Shown piece by piece: positions 33,808 through 41,895 of a stretch of 64,000 nt of DNA. The notes under the pieces are model-generated. The model did not search any database, was not told the DNA's origin, and saw only the letters and a program-made list of their open reading frames with translations. Source of the DNA: CAUZIZ01 sp965218775 (GTDB lineage Bacteria > Acidobacteriota > UBA6911 > RPQK01 > JAJDTT01); the NCBI GenBank assembly GCA_965218775.1, contig CBDCLS010000005.1:1054001-1118000 (forward strand). The letters are read 5' to 3'. How positions within the stretch are numbered: position 1 is the first letter of the stretch; each line of letters begins with the position of its first letter. A program made the translations under genes and the position numbers.

Positions 33808-35205
33808 ATGACCCCAGAGTGTATCGCTGCCAAGCTAGAGTTTCAAGGGCTGGATGGGCGCCGAGTCGAGGCAGAATTCAACGGGGGACAGATCACCTCA
33901 GACGCCGGAGGGCTGGTGTTACGGGAGGTGGAGAGCCGCTATGGGTTCATTAGCGGCTTGGCCGCCTGCTTCGGGGACCGGCGGGATCCTCGCTTCACCG
34001 AGTTCAGTGTGGAGGAACTGGTGGGACAGCGGATTTATGGACTGGCCCTGGGCTATGAGGATGTCAACGATCATGAGGAGCTCCGGGCGGATCCGCTGAT
34101 GGCGGTGCTGGTAGGCAAGGAAGATCCCTTGGGGAGGGATCGGCGAGCGGAAGCGGATCGGGGCAAGGCGTGTGCCGGCAAGAGCACACTCAATCGTTTG
34201 GAGTTGTCCTCGGTGACGCAGGATAAATATCGCAAGACGCCGGTGGATGAAGCGGCGGTGGAAGCGTTTTTGGTGGAGCAGTTCATTCGGGTGCGAGGCG
34301 GTAAACCCAAGGAGCTGGTGTTGGATCTGGATGCGACGGATGATCCGCTGCACGGAGAGCAGGAGGGTCGTTTCTACCATGGCTACTACCGGTGTTACTG
34401 CTACCTGCCCCTGTATGTGTTTTGCGAGGGGTATGTGCTGGGGGCCAAGCTACGGGTGTCGAATCTGGATGGCTCCGAAGGAGCGGTCCAGGAGATGGAG
34501 CGGATCGTGGGACAACTGCGGGCGAAGTGGCCGAAGGTCCGCATTACGCTGCGGGCGGACAGCAGCTTTGCGCGCGAGGCGTTGATGAAATGGTGTGAGG
34601 AGCATCGAGTGGATTACGTCTTCGGTCTGGCCCGCAATCAGCGCTTAGAGGGGACCCTGGAGTCGGAGCTGGAACAGGCCCAGGCGCTTCAACAAGCGAG
34701 CGGCAGCAGCGCCCGAGTCTATAAGGACTTTCGTTACCAGACGCGCAAGAGCTGGAGTCAAGAGCGGCGAGTGGTGGGCAAGGCCGAGTCCACGGGTAAG
34801 GGATCCAATCCCCGCTTTGTCGTCACCTCGCTGGGAGCGAAGCGGTGGCCCGCCCAAAAGCTGTACGAGCAGCTGTACTGCGCGCGAGGGGAAGCGGAGA
34901 ATCGGATCAAGGAGCAGCAACTAGAGCTGTTTGCCGATCGGACCTCGACGCACCGCATGAAGAGCAATCAGCTGCGCTTGTGGTTCTCTTCGGTGGCCTA
35001 TAATCTGCTGCACACGCTGAGGAGTGTCGCTTTGAAAGGGACCCAGTGGGCGAAGGCGCAATGCCAGACGATTCGCCTCAAACTGCTGAAGATTGGGGGC
35101 CAGATTCGGGTCAGTGTCCGACGGGTGAGCCTGTCGCTGAGCGAGGGTTATCCTTACCAAACACTCTACGCCCAAGCCTTGGCCCAGCTTCAACAGCTGG
35201 GTTGA
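33808..35205 (+). CDS. IS1380-family transposase
   Basis: A 465-residue DDE transposase. FNGGQITSDAGGLVLREVES near the N-terminus, GLALGYEDVNDHEELRADPL, VLDLDATDDPLHGEQEGRFY with the first catalytic Asp, ITLRADSSFAREALMKWCEE with the second, and YCARGEAENRIKEQQLELFA with the catalytic Glu are all typical of the IS1380 (IS1380A/ISEc-type) family. Length fits the family (about 430-470). The start ATG at 33808 has AAGGAG 9 bases upstream. The gene appears fully intact. Confidence 0.97.
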   Translation: MTPECIAAKLEFQGLDGRRVEAEFNGGQITSDAGGLVLREVESRYGFISGLAACFGDRRDPRFTEFSVEELVGQRIYGLALGYEDVNDHEELRADPLMAVLVGKEDPLGRDRRAEADRGKACAGKSTLNRLELSSVTQDKYRKTPVDEAAVEAFLVEQFIRVRGGKPKELVLDLDATDDPLHGEQEGRFYHGYYRCYCYLPLYVFCEGYVLGAKLRVSNLDGSEGAVQEMERIVGQLRAKWPKVRITLRADSSFAREALMKWCEEHRVDYVFGLARNQRLEGTLESELEQAQALQQASGSSARVYKDFRYQTRKSWSQERRVVGKAESTGKGSNPRFVVTSLGAKRWPAQKLYEQLYCARGEAENRIKEQQLELFADRTSTHRMKSNQLRLWFSSVAYNLLHTLRSVALKGTQWAKAQCQTIRLKLLKIGGQIRVSVRRVSLSLSEGYPYQTLYAQALAQLQQLG

Positions 35206-35506
35206 GCCCAGGAACATCGGAAATCCCAATCGCCTGCGACTGAGGCGCCTGAGGTGTGTCTGAAAAACCGGTTCTGGGCACTGGACATGGCCCTCCCGAC
35301 GTCTGTCGCACTCGGCACCGCTCTTAGCTACCACCTCAATCGAGAGCGGCGCCGAAAAATCGACTAAAATCGCCCTTTCGGCTTTCGCTTTGAGAAATCC
35401 GGGCTAAGGGCTCAACACTCTAGGCGAGAAGACTGTAAGCTCTGGATGGAGTGTTGTCGTTGGATGGTTGGTTTGGGGACTGGGCCCTTGGGACCTGGGG
35501 CCCTGT

Positions 35507-36490
35507 TCAAACAGGGTCTGGGGCAAATCTTTCTTTGACTTCTTGCTGGATCTCTTGATCCACGTTGGCGCCGCTGGCGACCAGGCAGACGTTCTTGTCC
35601 AGGAGCCAATTCCGTAGTTTGGGAACTGCGGCCAATGCCGCGGCCCCTGCCCCTTCCACCATGGTCCCGGTAACCCGATAAAAGAGTCCCATAGCCTCTT
35701 TCAGCTCGGTCTCCGAGACGAGAACCATTTCGTCAACCACTTCCAACATCAACTCGACCGCGGCGGGTATCGAGATGCGGACCGCCATCCCGGTCGCGAA
35801 GGTCTCACAGGTCTCGGTGTCGCGGGGGGCTCCCTCGCGGAAGGACAGGGTCATGCAAGGCGCCGCCTCCGACTGCACCCCTATCACCTGAATGTCGGGG
35901 TTCCTGGCCTTTAGAGCGCTCCCAATGCCTCCGATCAGCGCGCCATTGCCTACCGGAACGACTACCACTTCTACCTCAGGTAGGTCTCTCACAATCTCCA
36001 TCCCAATGGTCGAAGTGCCCGCAACGATGGCCGGGGAATCGCCGTCCTCGACGAAAAGATCCGTCGGATTCTGGGGACGGGCGAGCATGAGCTCTTTCGT
36101 CTCATCCAGGTCGCGACCTATGAACTCGAGCTCGGCTCCAAACCGCTCCACCAAAGCAACCTTGCTTCGATCTGCACCCACTGGAACGCCCACCGTCAGT
36201 GGAACGTCCAAACGGCTACAGGCAAAGGCCATACCTGCCCCATGGTTTCCCGTTGAAGCCGTGCTCAAACGCTTGACTACACCCGCCTGGACGACCTCGC
36301 TGACCAAATTCAAGGCACCTCGAACCTTGAAGGAACCCACCGGACTCTTGTATTCGTGCTTGACGTACAGAGCGACCCCTCGCTTGCTACCAAGGACGTC
36401 TTCCCTGGAAATCGGGGTAGCAGGCAGGTACTGACCAATCACCTCCGCAGCAGCACGGGTCTCCTCTGGGGAAGGCCTCAGTCTTCTCAT
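35507..36490 (-). CDS. threonine dehydratase/serine racemase-like PLP enzyme
   Basis: A 327-residue fold-type-II PLP enzyme. The PLP lysine is in SPVGSFKVRGAL (Lys55), followed by STASTGNHGAGMAFACSRL, the phosphate-binding loop in VVVVPVGNGALIGGIGSALK and the C-terminal LVASGANVD. This organisation matches L-threonine/L-serine ammonia-lyases, serine racemases and the ectoine-utilisation enzyme EutB. No C-terminal regulatory domain (ACT-like) is present, so it is of the catabolic or unregulated type. It likely turns threonine or serine into 2-ketobutyrate or pyruvate plus ammonia. It stands alone, downstream of nothing and facing the IS1380 element. Confidence 0.88.
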   Translation of the reverse strand: MRRLRPSPEETRAAAEVIGQYLPATPISREDVLGSKRGVALYVKHEYKSPVGSFKVRGALNLVSEVVQAGVVKRLSTASTGNHGAGMAFACSRLDVPLTVGVPVGADRSKVALVERFGAELEFIGRDLDETKELMLARPQNPTDLFVEDGDSPAIVAGTSTIGMEIVRDLPEVEVVVVPVGNGALIGGIGSALKARNPDIQVIGVQSEAAPCMTLSFREGAPRDTETCETFATGMAVRISIPAAVELMLEVVDEMVLVSETELKEAMGLFYRVTGTMVEGAGAAALAAVPKLRNWLLDKNVCLVASGANVDQEIQQEVKERFAPDPV

Positions 36491-36677
36491 ATCCGGAATC
36501 TAGCACCTGCCCCATGGGCGCCGCAATCACTGGGTTCCTTTGCCGTCTCCCTAAAGAGTGCTTCAATCCTGACCAGCGGAAGGCGATTCGGTCGACTGTT
36601 TCTTCCGCGGGTCCTCTCACGAACCGGACGGCGGCTGCTTGCAAGATGGACGAGAATTCGGTTCTAATCTCTTGATC

Positions 36678-37880
36678 ATGGCTAGAGCCTTTTCACTCCT
36701 GGGATTCACCCTGCTTCTTACTTCGGTTTCTCTAGCCGTGGAGAACGGCGAAAAGACCCTGACCATTGCCGAGGGCGAGACCTTCAGCAGCGATCTCCTC
36801 TTCGCCGGTGAAAGTGTAAACGTCAAGGGACAGGTCCTGGGTGACCTCTTCTTTCTCGGAAAATCAGTTCGGGTGGATGGCGCCGTCTCTGGGGACCTGG
36901 TTGTGGGTCTACAGGACCTGATGCTCAGCGGAGACATTCAGGGCGATATTTGGGGGGCCGGCCAATATCTTCGACTCGCGGGACACACCAGGGGTGATCT
37001 TCGTTCCGCCGGGCAGCGTCTCGAAATTCAGGGAGAGGTCGACGGCAACACGCTGTTCTTCGGCCAGGAGTTTCACCTCGCTGGAGACGGCAGGATCGGA
37101 AAGAATCTAAGACTAGGTGTGCAGGAGGGAATGCTGTCCGGCCAGGTTGGTGGCAATGTGATAGGGGCTGCCGACGAGCTGGTGATCTCCGGAGAAATAG
37201 GCGGCAACGTCGACGTCACCCTGCGTAAAATCACGCTGGAAAAAACCGCCGTGATCCACGGCTTCTTGCACTACAAGAGCGAGGAGGAAGCGGTGCTCGC
37301 TCCCGGCGCCAAGGTAGAGGGCGGAATTGAGCGGACGCAACCTGAGCAGGAAGACCTAACTCCTCAACTAACCGCCGAGCGCTGGGAAGAGGCCAAGGAA
37401 GGACTCCTGTCTTTTGGACGAGTCGTCAGCTGGCTCTTGTTATTGGGCTTCCTGGCCGTCGGAATCCTCTGGCTCCTGATTTTCCCCCGGCAATCGACGG
37501 AAGCCGCCGACACCCTTGTCGCGCAACCTCTTGCCAGCCTGGGGCTCGGCTTCGCGCTTCTGGTGGCTACCCCGGTAGCAGTTCTCCTCCTTTTCCTGAC
37601 CCTGATAGGTCTTCCGGCAGGATTCCTGCTGCTAGGCTGCTACCTCATTCTCCTCTACCTCTGCCCGATTCCAGTCGCTCTCTGGCTCGGCAGAAGACTT
37701 CTGCGATTGCTGCGAGTCACAGAGAGCCCTCACCTTATTCTTGCCTTCATGACCGGAGCCCTTCTTCTGAGACTGCTTTTCCTGGTCCCCTGGATAGGCT
37801 TCTTGACCGGCTTTCTAACCACGGTTGTGGGCCTGGGTTGCCTCTTGTTAGCGGGAACGGCACGCTGGCGGGCGGCGTAA
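36678..37880 (+). CDS. bactofilin-like beta-helix protein with a C-terminal membrane domain
   Basis: A 400-residue protein with a signal peptide (MARAFSLLGFTLLLTSVSLA), then about 200 residues of short beta-helix rungs of polymer-forming cytoskeletal (bactofilin) type: repeated V-x-G-x-V-x-G-D-L and I-x-G-x-V-x-G-N as in VNVKGQVLGDLFFLGKSVRV, GAVSGDLVVG, GEIGGNVDVTL. Residues about 250-400 contain four to five membrane segments (LLLLGFLAVGILWLLIF, LGLGFALLVATPVAVLLLFL, LPAGFLLLGCYLILLYL, LFLVPWIGFLTGFLTTVVGL). The signal puts the beta-helix outside the cytoplasm, unlike true bactofilins. I start at ATG 36678 because the signal begins there; 36639 is an upstream in-frame codon without a clear ribosome binding site. 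Confidence 0.85.
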   Translation: MARAFSLLGFTLLLTSVSLAVENGEKTLTIAEGETFSSDLLFAGESVNVKGQVLGDLFFLGKSVRVDGAVSGDLVVGLQDLMLSGDIQGDIWGAGQYLRLAGHTRGDLRSAGQRLEIQGEVDGNTLFFGQEFHLAGDGRIGKNLRLGVQEGMLSGQVGGNVIGAADELVISGEIGGNVDVTLRKITLEKTAVIHGFLHYKSEEEAVLAPGAKVEGGIERTQPEQEDLTPQLTAERWEEAKEGLLSFGRVVSWLLLLGFLAVGILWLLIFPRQSTEAADTLVAQPLASLGLGFALLVATPVAVLLLFLTLIGLPAGFLLLGCYLILLYLCPIPVALWLGRRLLRLLRVTESPHLILAFMTGALLLRLLFLVPWIGFLTGFLTTVVGLGCLLLAGTARWRAA

Positions 37881-38039
37881 GAGGTCTCGCACGTCGGAAC
37901 GTCTGAAAGTCGCACGTCCCTGGTCAGGGGTCACCGGTGTGGTCTTCAGAGTTTCAGATTTCCCGCAGCCGTCAGTTTCGAAGCTGTCTGCTGCCGGCCA
38001 GAGGACGTGCGACGTTCAGACGTTCCGACGTGCGACCTC
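37881..38039. repeat. palindromic interspersed repeat, copy 2
   Basis: Left arm 37881-37920 (GAGGTCTCGCACGTCGGAAC...) starts immediately after the bactofilin-like stop codon. Right arm 38003-38039 (GGACGTGCGACGTTCAGACG...) ends at the stop codon of the convergent dehydrogenase, whose TAA (read as TTA, 38040-38042) directly continues the repeat word CCTCTTAG. The right arm matches that of copy 1 (26210-26247) with only about two differences over 37 bases. Likely to act as a bidirectional hairpin between convergent genes. Confidence 0.78.
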
Positions 38040-39110
38040 TTAGTATTGAGCGTCCAGGTCCACCAGGTTGGCGGGAGTTTCTCCTGCAGCCAACATGTCG
38101 ACGTTCTGCAGCGCGTCCTTCATGTAATCCTCCTCCATCGTCGTCGTGAAGCAGGAGCGATCGGCGGTTGCGATGACGTTTTCCAATCTGTGAACGCCCA
38201 GCCTCGAGGGAACCGGACAGAAGTATCCGATGGTCAGGAAGTCTTCGGTGAAGGGCCTGCAATCGTAAAACCACCAGACATCGCTGGCAAAGCCTGCGAT
38301 TCTCCCCCCGGTCAGGGCCTGGTAGATGGCCTTTTCCTGTACCAGATCCCCCCGCGCAACGTTGATCAGAAAGGCCGTTTCCTTCATTGTCTTCAGTTCC
38401 GCCTCACCAATCATCTTGTAGGTCTCGTGGGTAAGAGGCGTCGTCAGCACAACGAAGTCAGCCTCGGAAAGCACCTGATGTAAGTCCCCTGGTCCGCCCA
38501 GAAAATCGAGTCCGAGTTCTTCGACCAACTCCGGTGCGGGGTTCCTCTTGATCGCGGTGACACTTGCTCCAAAGGCTCGAGCTCGCCTGGCGACTTCCTG
38601 ACCGATCGCTCCCAGACCAACGATGGCTACGGTGCTCCCCTTGATCGTCACGCTGCGCGTCGACTCTGTCGAGGGATACCACTTCCCATCAGAGAGAGCG
38701 CGGTCCGCCTGAACCATTCGCTTGGCCAGGACCAGCAGAAACGTCACTGCCTGCTCGGCCACCAGAACGCTGTTGCCATGGATATTGCCCATCAGGATAC
38801 CGCGAGCCTTGAGCATCTTGAGGGAAAAGCCCAGGTAGGCCTGATCCAGATCTGGTTCCAGCGGATTACCGGCAATCGCTCCAGCATGGGTCACCTGCAC
38901 CATTCTCAGCTTATTGGCACCGGCTATCATGAAGGCGGGAACGTAGCCTCCGACGATCACATCCGCATCTCGGGCCACCTCGGTGAGATCGCCGGGCTCT
39001 GCTCCCTGCGGTACGAGAATCCGACATCTGGAAGAGATGTAGGATTCGTAGAGACGCACTTTTTCAGCGGAGGCGGGCCAGCTAAGGGCCACATTTAGGG
39101 TTTCCGCCAT
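38040..39110 (-). CDS. D-isomer-specific 2-hydroxyacid dehydrogenase-like protein
   Basis: A 356-residue NAD(P)-dependent oxidoreductase of the phosphoglycerate/glyoxylate reductase superfamily. The coenzyme motif VAIVGLGAIGQEVARRARAF lies at about 161-180 and FLINVARGDLVQEKAIYQAL carries the catalytic Arg. The second half of the catalytic site is unusual: after ASDVWWFYDCRPF the usual TPHxx box with its catalytic His is replaced by NVIATADRSCFTTTMEEDYM, so there is no obvious acid/base His. It may act on a different substrate or be only a binding protein. The ATG has AGGAGT four bases upstream. It converges on the bactofilin-like gene with the palindromic repeat in between. Confidence 0.85.
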   Translation of the reverse strand: MAETLNVALSWPASAEKVRLYESYISSRCRILVPQGAEPGDLTEVARDADVIVGGYVPAFMIAGANKLRMVQVTHAGAIAGNPLEPDLDQAYLGFSLKMLKARGILMGNIHGNSVLVAEQAVTFLLVLAKRMVQADRALSDGKWYPSTESTRSVTIKGSTVAIVGLGAIGQEVARRARAFGASVTAIKRNPAPELVEELGLDFLGGPGDLHQVLSEADFVVLTTPLTHETYKMIGEAELKTMKETAFLINVARGDLVQEKAIYQALTGGRIAGFASDVWWFYDCRPFTEDFLTIGYFCPVPSRLGVHRLENVIATADRSCFTTTMEEDYMKDALQNVDMLAAGETPANLVDLDAQY

Positions 39111-39212
39111 GGTGACTCCTTTCTTGGAAGTCTCAACTTTCCTCTTCGATCGGCTGAGATTGTAGCCCAGACCTGTGATTCTGTCTGTTCTAATCCTGAA
39201 ACTTGAACAGTG

Positions 39213-39240
39213 AGAATCTATAGAATCTATTAGAATCTAT
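39213..39240. repeat. short tandem repeat AGAATCTAT x3
   Basis: AGAATCTAT occurs at 39213-39221, 39222-39230 and 39232-39240 in the gap between divergent genes. It is followed by CAGTGATCACTG, a 12-bp perfect palindrome (39241-39252), which could be a regulator site for the DUF1549-type gene downstream. Confidence 0.5.
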
Positions 39241-39290
39241 CAGTGATCACTGCTTTGAACTGAGAAGATTGGGCGCATTGACTGGACGCA

Positions 39291-41888
39291 TTGATTGACT
39301 GGGTGAAATCGCTTGGACTAGCATTAACCATTATTCGATCTCACAGAGCGATTGTCAGACAGGTGTTGGCTGCCTCCATTTTTCTAGCGACCGCCTTTGT
39401 CCACTGGGCCCATGCCGGCGAGAATCGGAGCGCCCCTGCCGATAGGAACGTCGACTTCACACAGCAAATCCTGCCCATCTTGAGCAACCAATGTCTCGGC
39501 TGCCATGGGAAAACAGTCCAGATGCACGGTCTACGTCTGGACCACCGTCCCGGGGCCCTGAAGGGCGGTGAATCCGGTACGCCGGCCTTGATTCCAGGCA
39601 ACAGCGGCGGGAGCCAGCTGATACGTTTTGTGTCTGGAGCAGACCCAGCGATCGTGATGCCTCCCCAGGGTGACCGACTTTCGGAAGCCCAGATCGGCCT
39701 GCTGCGGACATGGATCGATCAGGGTGCCCACTATTCGGAGGAAGCATCGGCGAATGAGGTTCAGGCAGGGCGCTCGTCGCACTGGTCGTTTCAGCCTCTT
39801 GTGCCTCCCGCCATCCCGGAGGTAAGTGATCGGGACTGGGTCCGCAGTCCCATCGACGCCTTCGTCCTGAAAAAACTGGAGGCACGAGGCTGGAAGCCGT
39901 CAGCTCCGGCCGAACCCAGGGCTCTTCTCCGGCGAATCTACCTGGACCTCATTGGGCTGCCCCCGACGCTTGACGAGCAAGATCAGATCCTGACCGATCC
40001 TTCACCCCAACGTTTTGACCAGCTGGTCTCCAAGCTTCTGAAACGCCCAGGTTACGGGGAACGATGGGGCCGGCACTGGCTCGACCTGGTCCGCTATGCG
40101 GAAACCAACGGGTACGAGCGGGACGCTACCAAGCCAAGCGTCTGGAAATATCGTGATTACGTCATCCGATCCTTGAACCAGGACAAGCCCTACGATCGCT
40201 TCATTCTGGAGCAGCTGGCGGGGGACGAGCTTCCCGATCGCTCGGCCGAGACCTTCATTGCGACTGGCTTCACGCGACTGGGTCCCTGGGACGACGAACC
40301 CGCGGACTTCGACCAGGACCGATTCGACCAGTTGGACGACATCGTCAGAACCACCGCAGAGGTCTTTCTGGGGATGACTCTGGGCTGTGCGCGCTGCCAC
40401 GACCACAAGTTCGACCCCATCACCCAGCGAGACTACTACAGCATGGTCGCCATTTTCGATGGCCTCCAGCGACCGCGTGACGGCCGCCGGGAACTGGACT
40501 CGCCGATTGGGACGCGAGAGCAGTTGGATCAATTGGCGACCCGGGATGCCGAGATCGCCCCCCTGGCAAAAGAGATCGAGCGTCTGCGCGAAGAGTTCCG
40601 GCTCAGCTTCCTCAGGAGCGGTCAGAGTGAGCTTCCCGAAACAGCCCGCCAGGCGTTTCTGACCGATCCCAAGGAGCGGACAAACGAGCAGAAGCAGCTG
40701 GTCAGAAAACATTTCCTAGAGTTGGTTACTGAAGTTACGGCCGCTCTGCCTTCAAAAACCCTGGAGGAGATTCACCTTCTTGAAGAGAAGATCAACACTC
40801 TGCGGAAAGCGACTCCCGACCTTGAGCGCGGCTACTTCATGCACGAGCCCAAGCTTCCCGGTCCTACCCACCTGCTGTTTCGGGGCAGGGCTGCCACGCC
40901 CGGACCCGTAGTTGCCCCCAGGGTTCCGGCCGTGCTGGCCAATCCAGAGCCCGCCTTTCCGAACCCTGCAGCTACCAGCCTTCGCCGCCTGACGCTTGCA
41001 CGTTGGATCGCCGATCGCCAGAACCCCCTGACCGCGCGAGTGATCGTCAACCGTGTCTGGCAGTTTCACTTCGGTGCGGGCCTGGTCCGCAGCCCCAATG
41101 ATTTCGGCTCCATCGGCCAGAAACCGACTCATCCGGAGCTGCTGGATTGGCTGGCGAACTGGTTCATCGAGCAGGGCTGGTCGCTCAAGAAGCTGCACCA
41201 GCTGATCATGACCAGCAACAGCTACCGCATGAGCAAGAGCGGTCCCCCTGCCTATCGCGAGCAGGACCCCGAAAACCGGCTACTTTGGCGATTTCCCTAC
41301 ACTCGCCTGGAGGTGGAGGTCATTCGGGATTCGGTTCTCGCAGTCAGTGGACGCTTGAACCGTAAGATGTTCGGTCCCAGCATGCTGCCGGAGGTCCCAC
41401 CTGCGGCACTGGAAGGCCATCCCGATCCCGATAAGATCTGGAAGGCATCGGAGGAGGCAGAGGCATCGCGCCGCACCATCTACGCCTTCATCAAACGGCT
41501 CATGATCATTCCGATGCTGGAAGTGCTGGATTTCTGCGATACCAGCCGCAGTTCCTCCAAACGGACCGTGACCAGCGTCGCTCCCCAGGCTCTGACAATG
41601 TTCAACAGCGATTTCATAACGCGCCAGTCCCACTACTTTACCGAGCGTCTGATCAGCGAGGTAGGTCTGGATTTCGATAAGCTGATCGAGCGGGCCTACA
41701 GACTGACCCTGTGCCGTCCCCCAACCGGGCATGAGCTACAGGCCATGCGGGACTTCCTCCGCCGGGAGATGGAGGCCAGTCTGTGGGAATCGACCAAAGT
41801 CAACGATCGTGGCGAAGTCCGCCGTGCCGCTCTCGATCAGATGTGCCGGGTGATGTTCAACCTCAACGAGTTTGTCTACCCTGATTAG
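39291..41888 (+). CDS. DUF1549/DUF1553 protein with c-type cytochrome (PSCyt1) domain
   Basis: A protein of about 865 residues that is exported. After a hydrophobic signal (VLAASIFLATAFVHWAHA) comes a planctomycete-type cytochrome domain with NQCLGCHG as the haem c site and VMPPQGDRLSEAQIGLLRTW. The DUF1549 domain (SPIDAFVLKKLEARGWKPSA, LIGLPPTLDEQ, WLDLVRYAETNGYERD) and the DUF1553 domain (TLARWIADRQNPLTARVIVN, WSLKKLHQLIMTSNSYRMS) follow. The C-terminus has LDFCDTSRSSSKRTVTSVAP. Such proteins are abundant in Planctomycetes, Verrucomicrobia and Acidobacteria, are encoded with DUF1501 proteins, and are thought to act in polysaccharide breakdown or electron transfer; neither is proven. The start is uncertain: TTG 39291 or GTG 39303 are possible. 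Confidence 0.9.
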   Translation: MIDWVKSLGLALTIIRSHRAIVRQVLAASIFLATAFVHWAHAGENRSAPADRNVDFTQQILPILSNQCLGCHGKTVQMHGLRLDHRPGALKGGESGTPALIPGNSGGSQLIRFVSGADPAIVMPPQGDRLSEAQIGLLRTWIDQGAHYSEEASANEVQAGRSSHWSFQPLVPPAIPEVSDRDWVRSPIDAFVLKKLEARGWKPSAPAEPRALLRRIYLDLIGLPPTLDEQDQILTDPSPQRFDQLVSKLLKRPGYGERWGRHWLDLVRYAETNGYERDATKPSVWKYRDYVIRSLNQDKPYDRFILEQLAGDELPDRSAETFIATGFTRLGPWDDEPADFDQDRFDQLDDIVRTTAEVFLGMTLGCARCHDHKFDPITQRDYYSMVAIFDGLQRPRDGRRELDSPIGTREQLDQLATRDAEIAPLAKEIERLREEFRLSFLRSGQSELPETARQAFLTDPKERTNEQKQLVRKHFLELVTEVTAALPSKTLEEIHLLEEKINTLRKATPDLERGYFMHEPKLPGPTHLLFRGRAATPGPVVAPRVPAVLANPEPAFPNPAATSLRRLTLARWIADRQNPLTARVIVNRVWQFHFGAGLVRSPNDFGSIGQKPTHPELLDWLANWFIEQGWSLKKLHQLIMTSNSYRMSKSGPPAYREQDPENRLLWRFPYTRLEVEVIRDSVLAVSGRLNRKMFGPSMLPEVPPAALEGHPDPDKIWKASEEAEASRRTIYAFIKRLMIIPMLEVLDFCDTSRSSSKRTVTSVAPQALTMFNSDFITRQSHYFTERLISEVGLDFDKLIERAYRLTLCRPPTGHELQAMRDFLRREMEASLWESTKVNDRGEVRRAALDQMCRVMFNLNEFVYPD

Positions 41889-41895
41889 GTGAAGC

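Larger units (their letters stand above)
33714..35403 (+). mobile_element. IS1380-family insertion sequence (1,690 bp, intact)
   Basis: The ends are CCCGGATTTCTCAA (33714-33727) and its exact inverse at 35390-35403. A 4-bp target duplication CTAA is visible at 33710-33713 and 35404-35407. One complete transposase gene fills it. Intact ends, duplication and frame suggest recent insertion. Confidence 0.93.
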
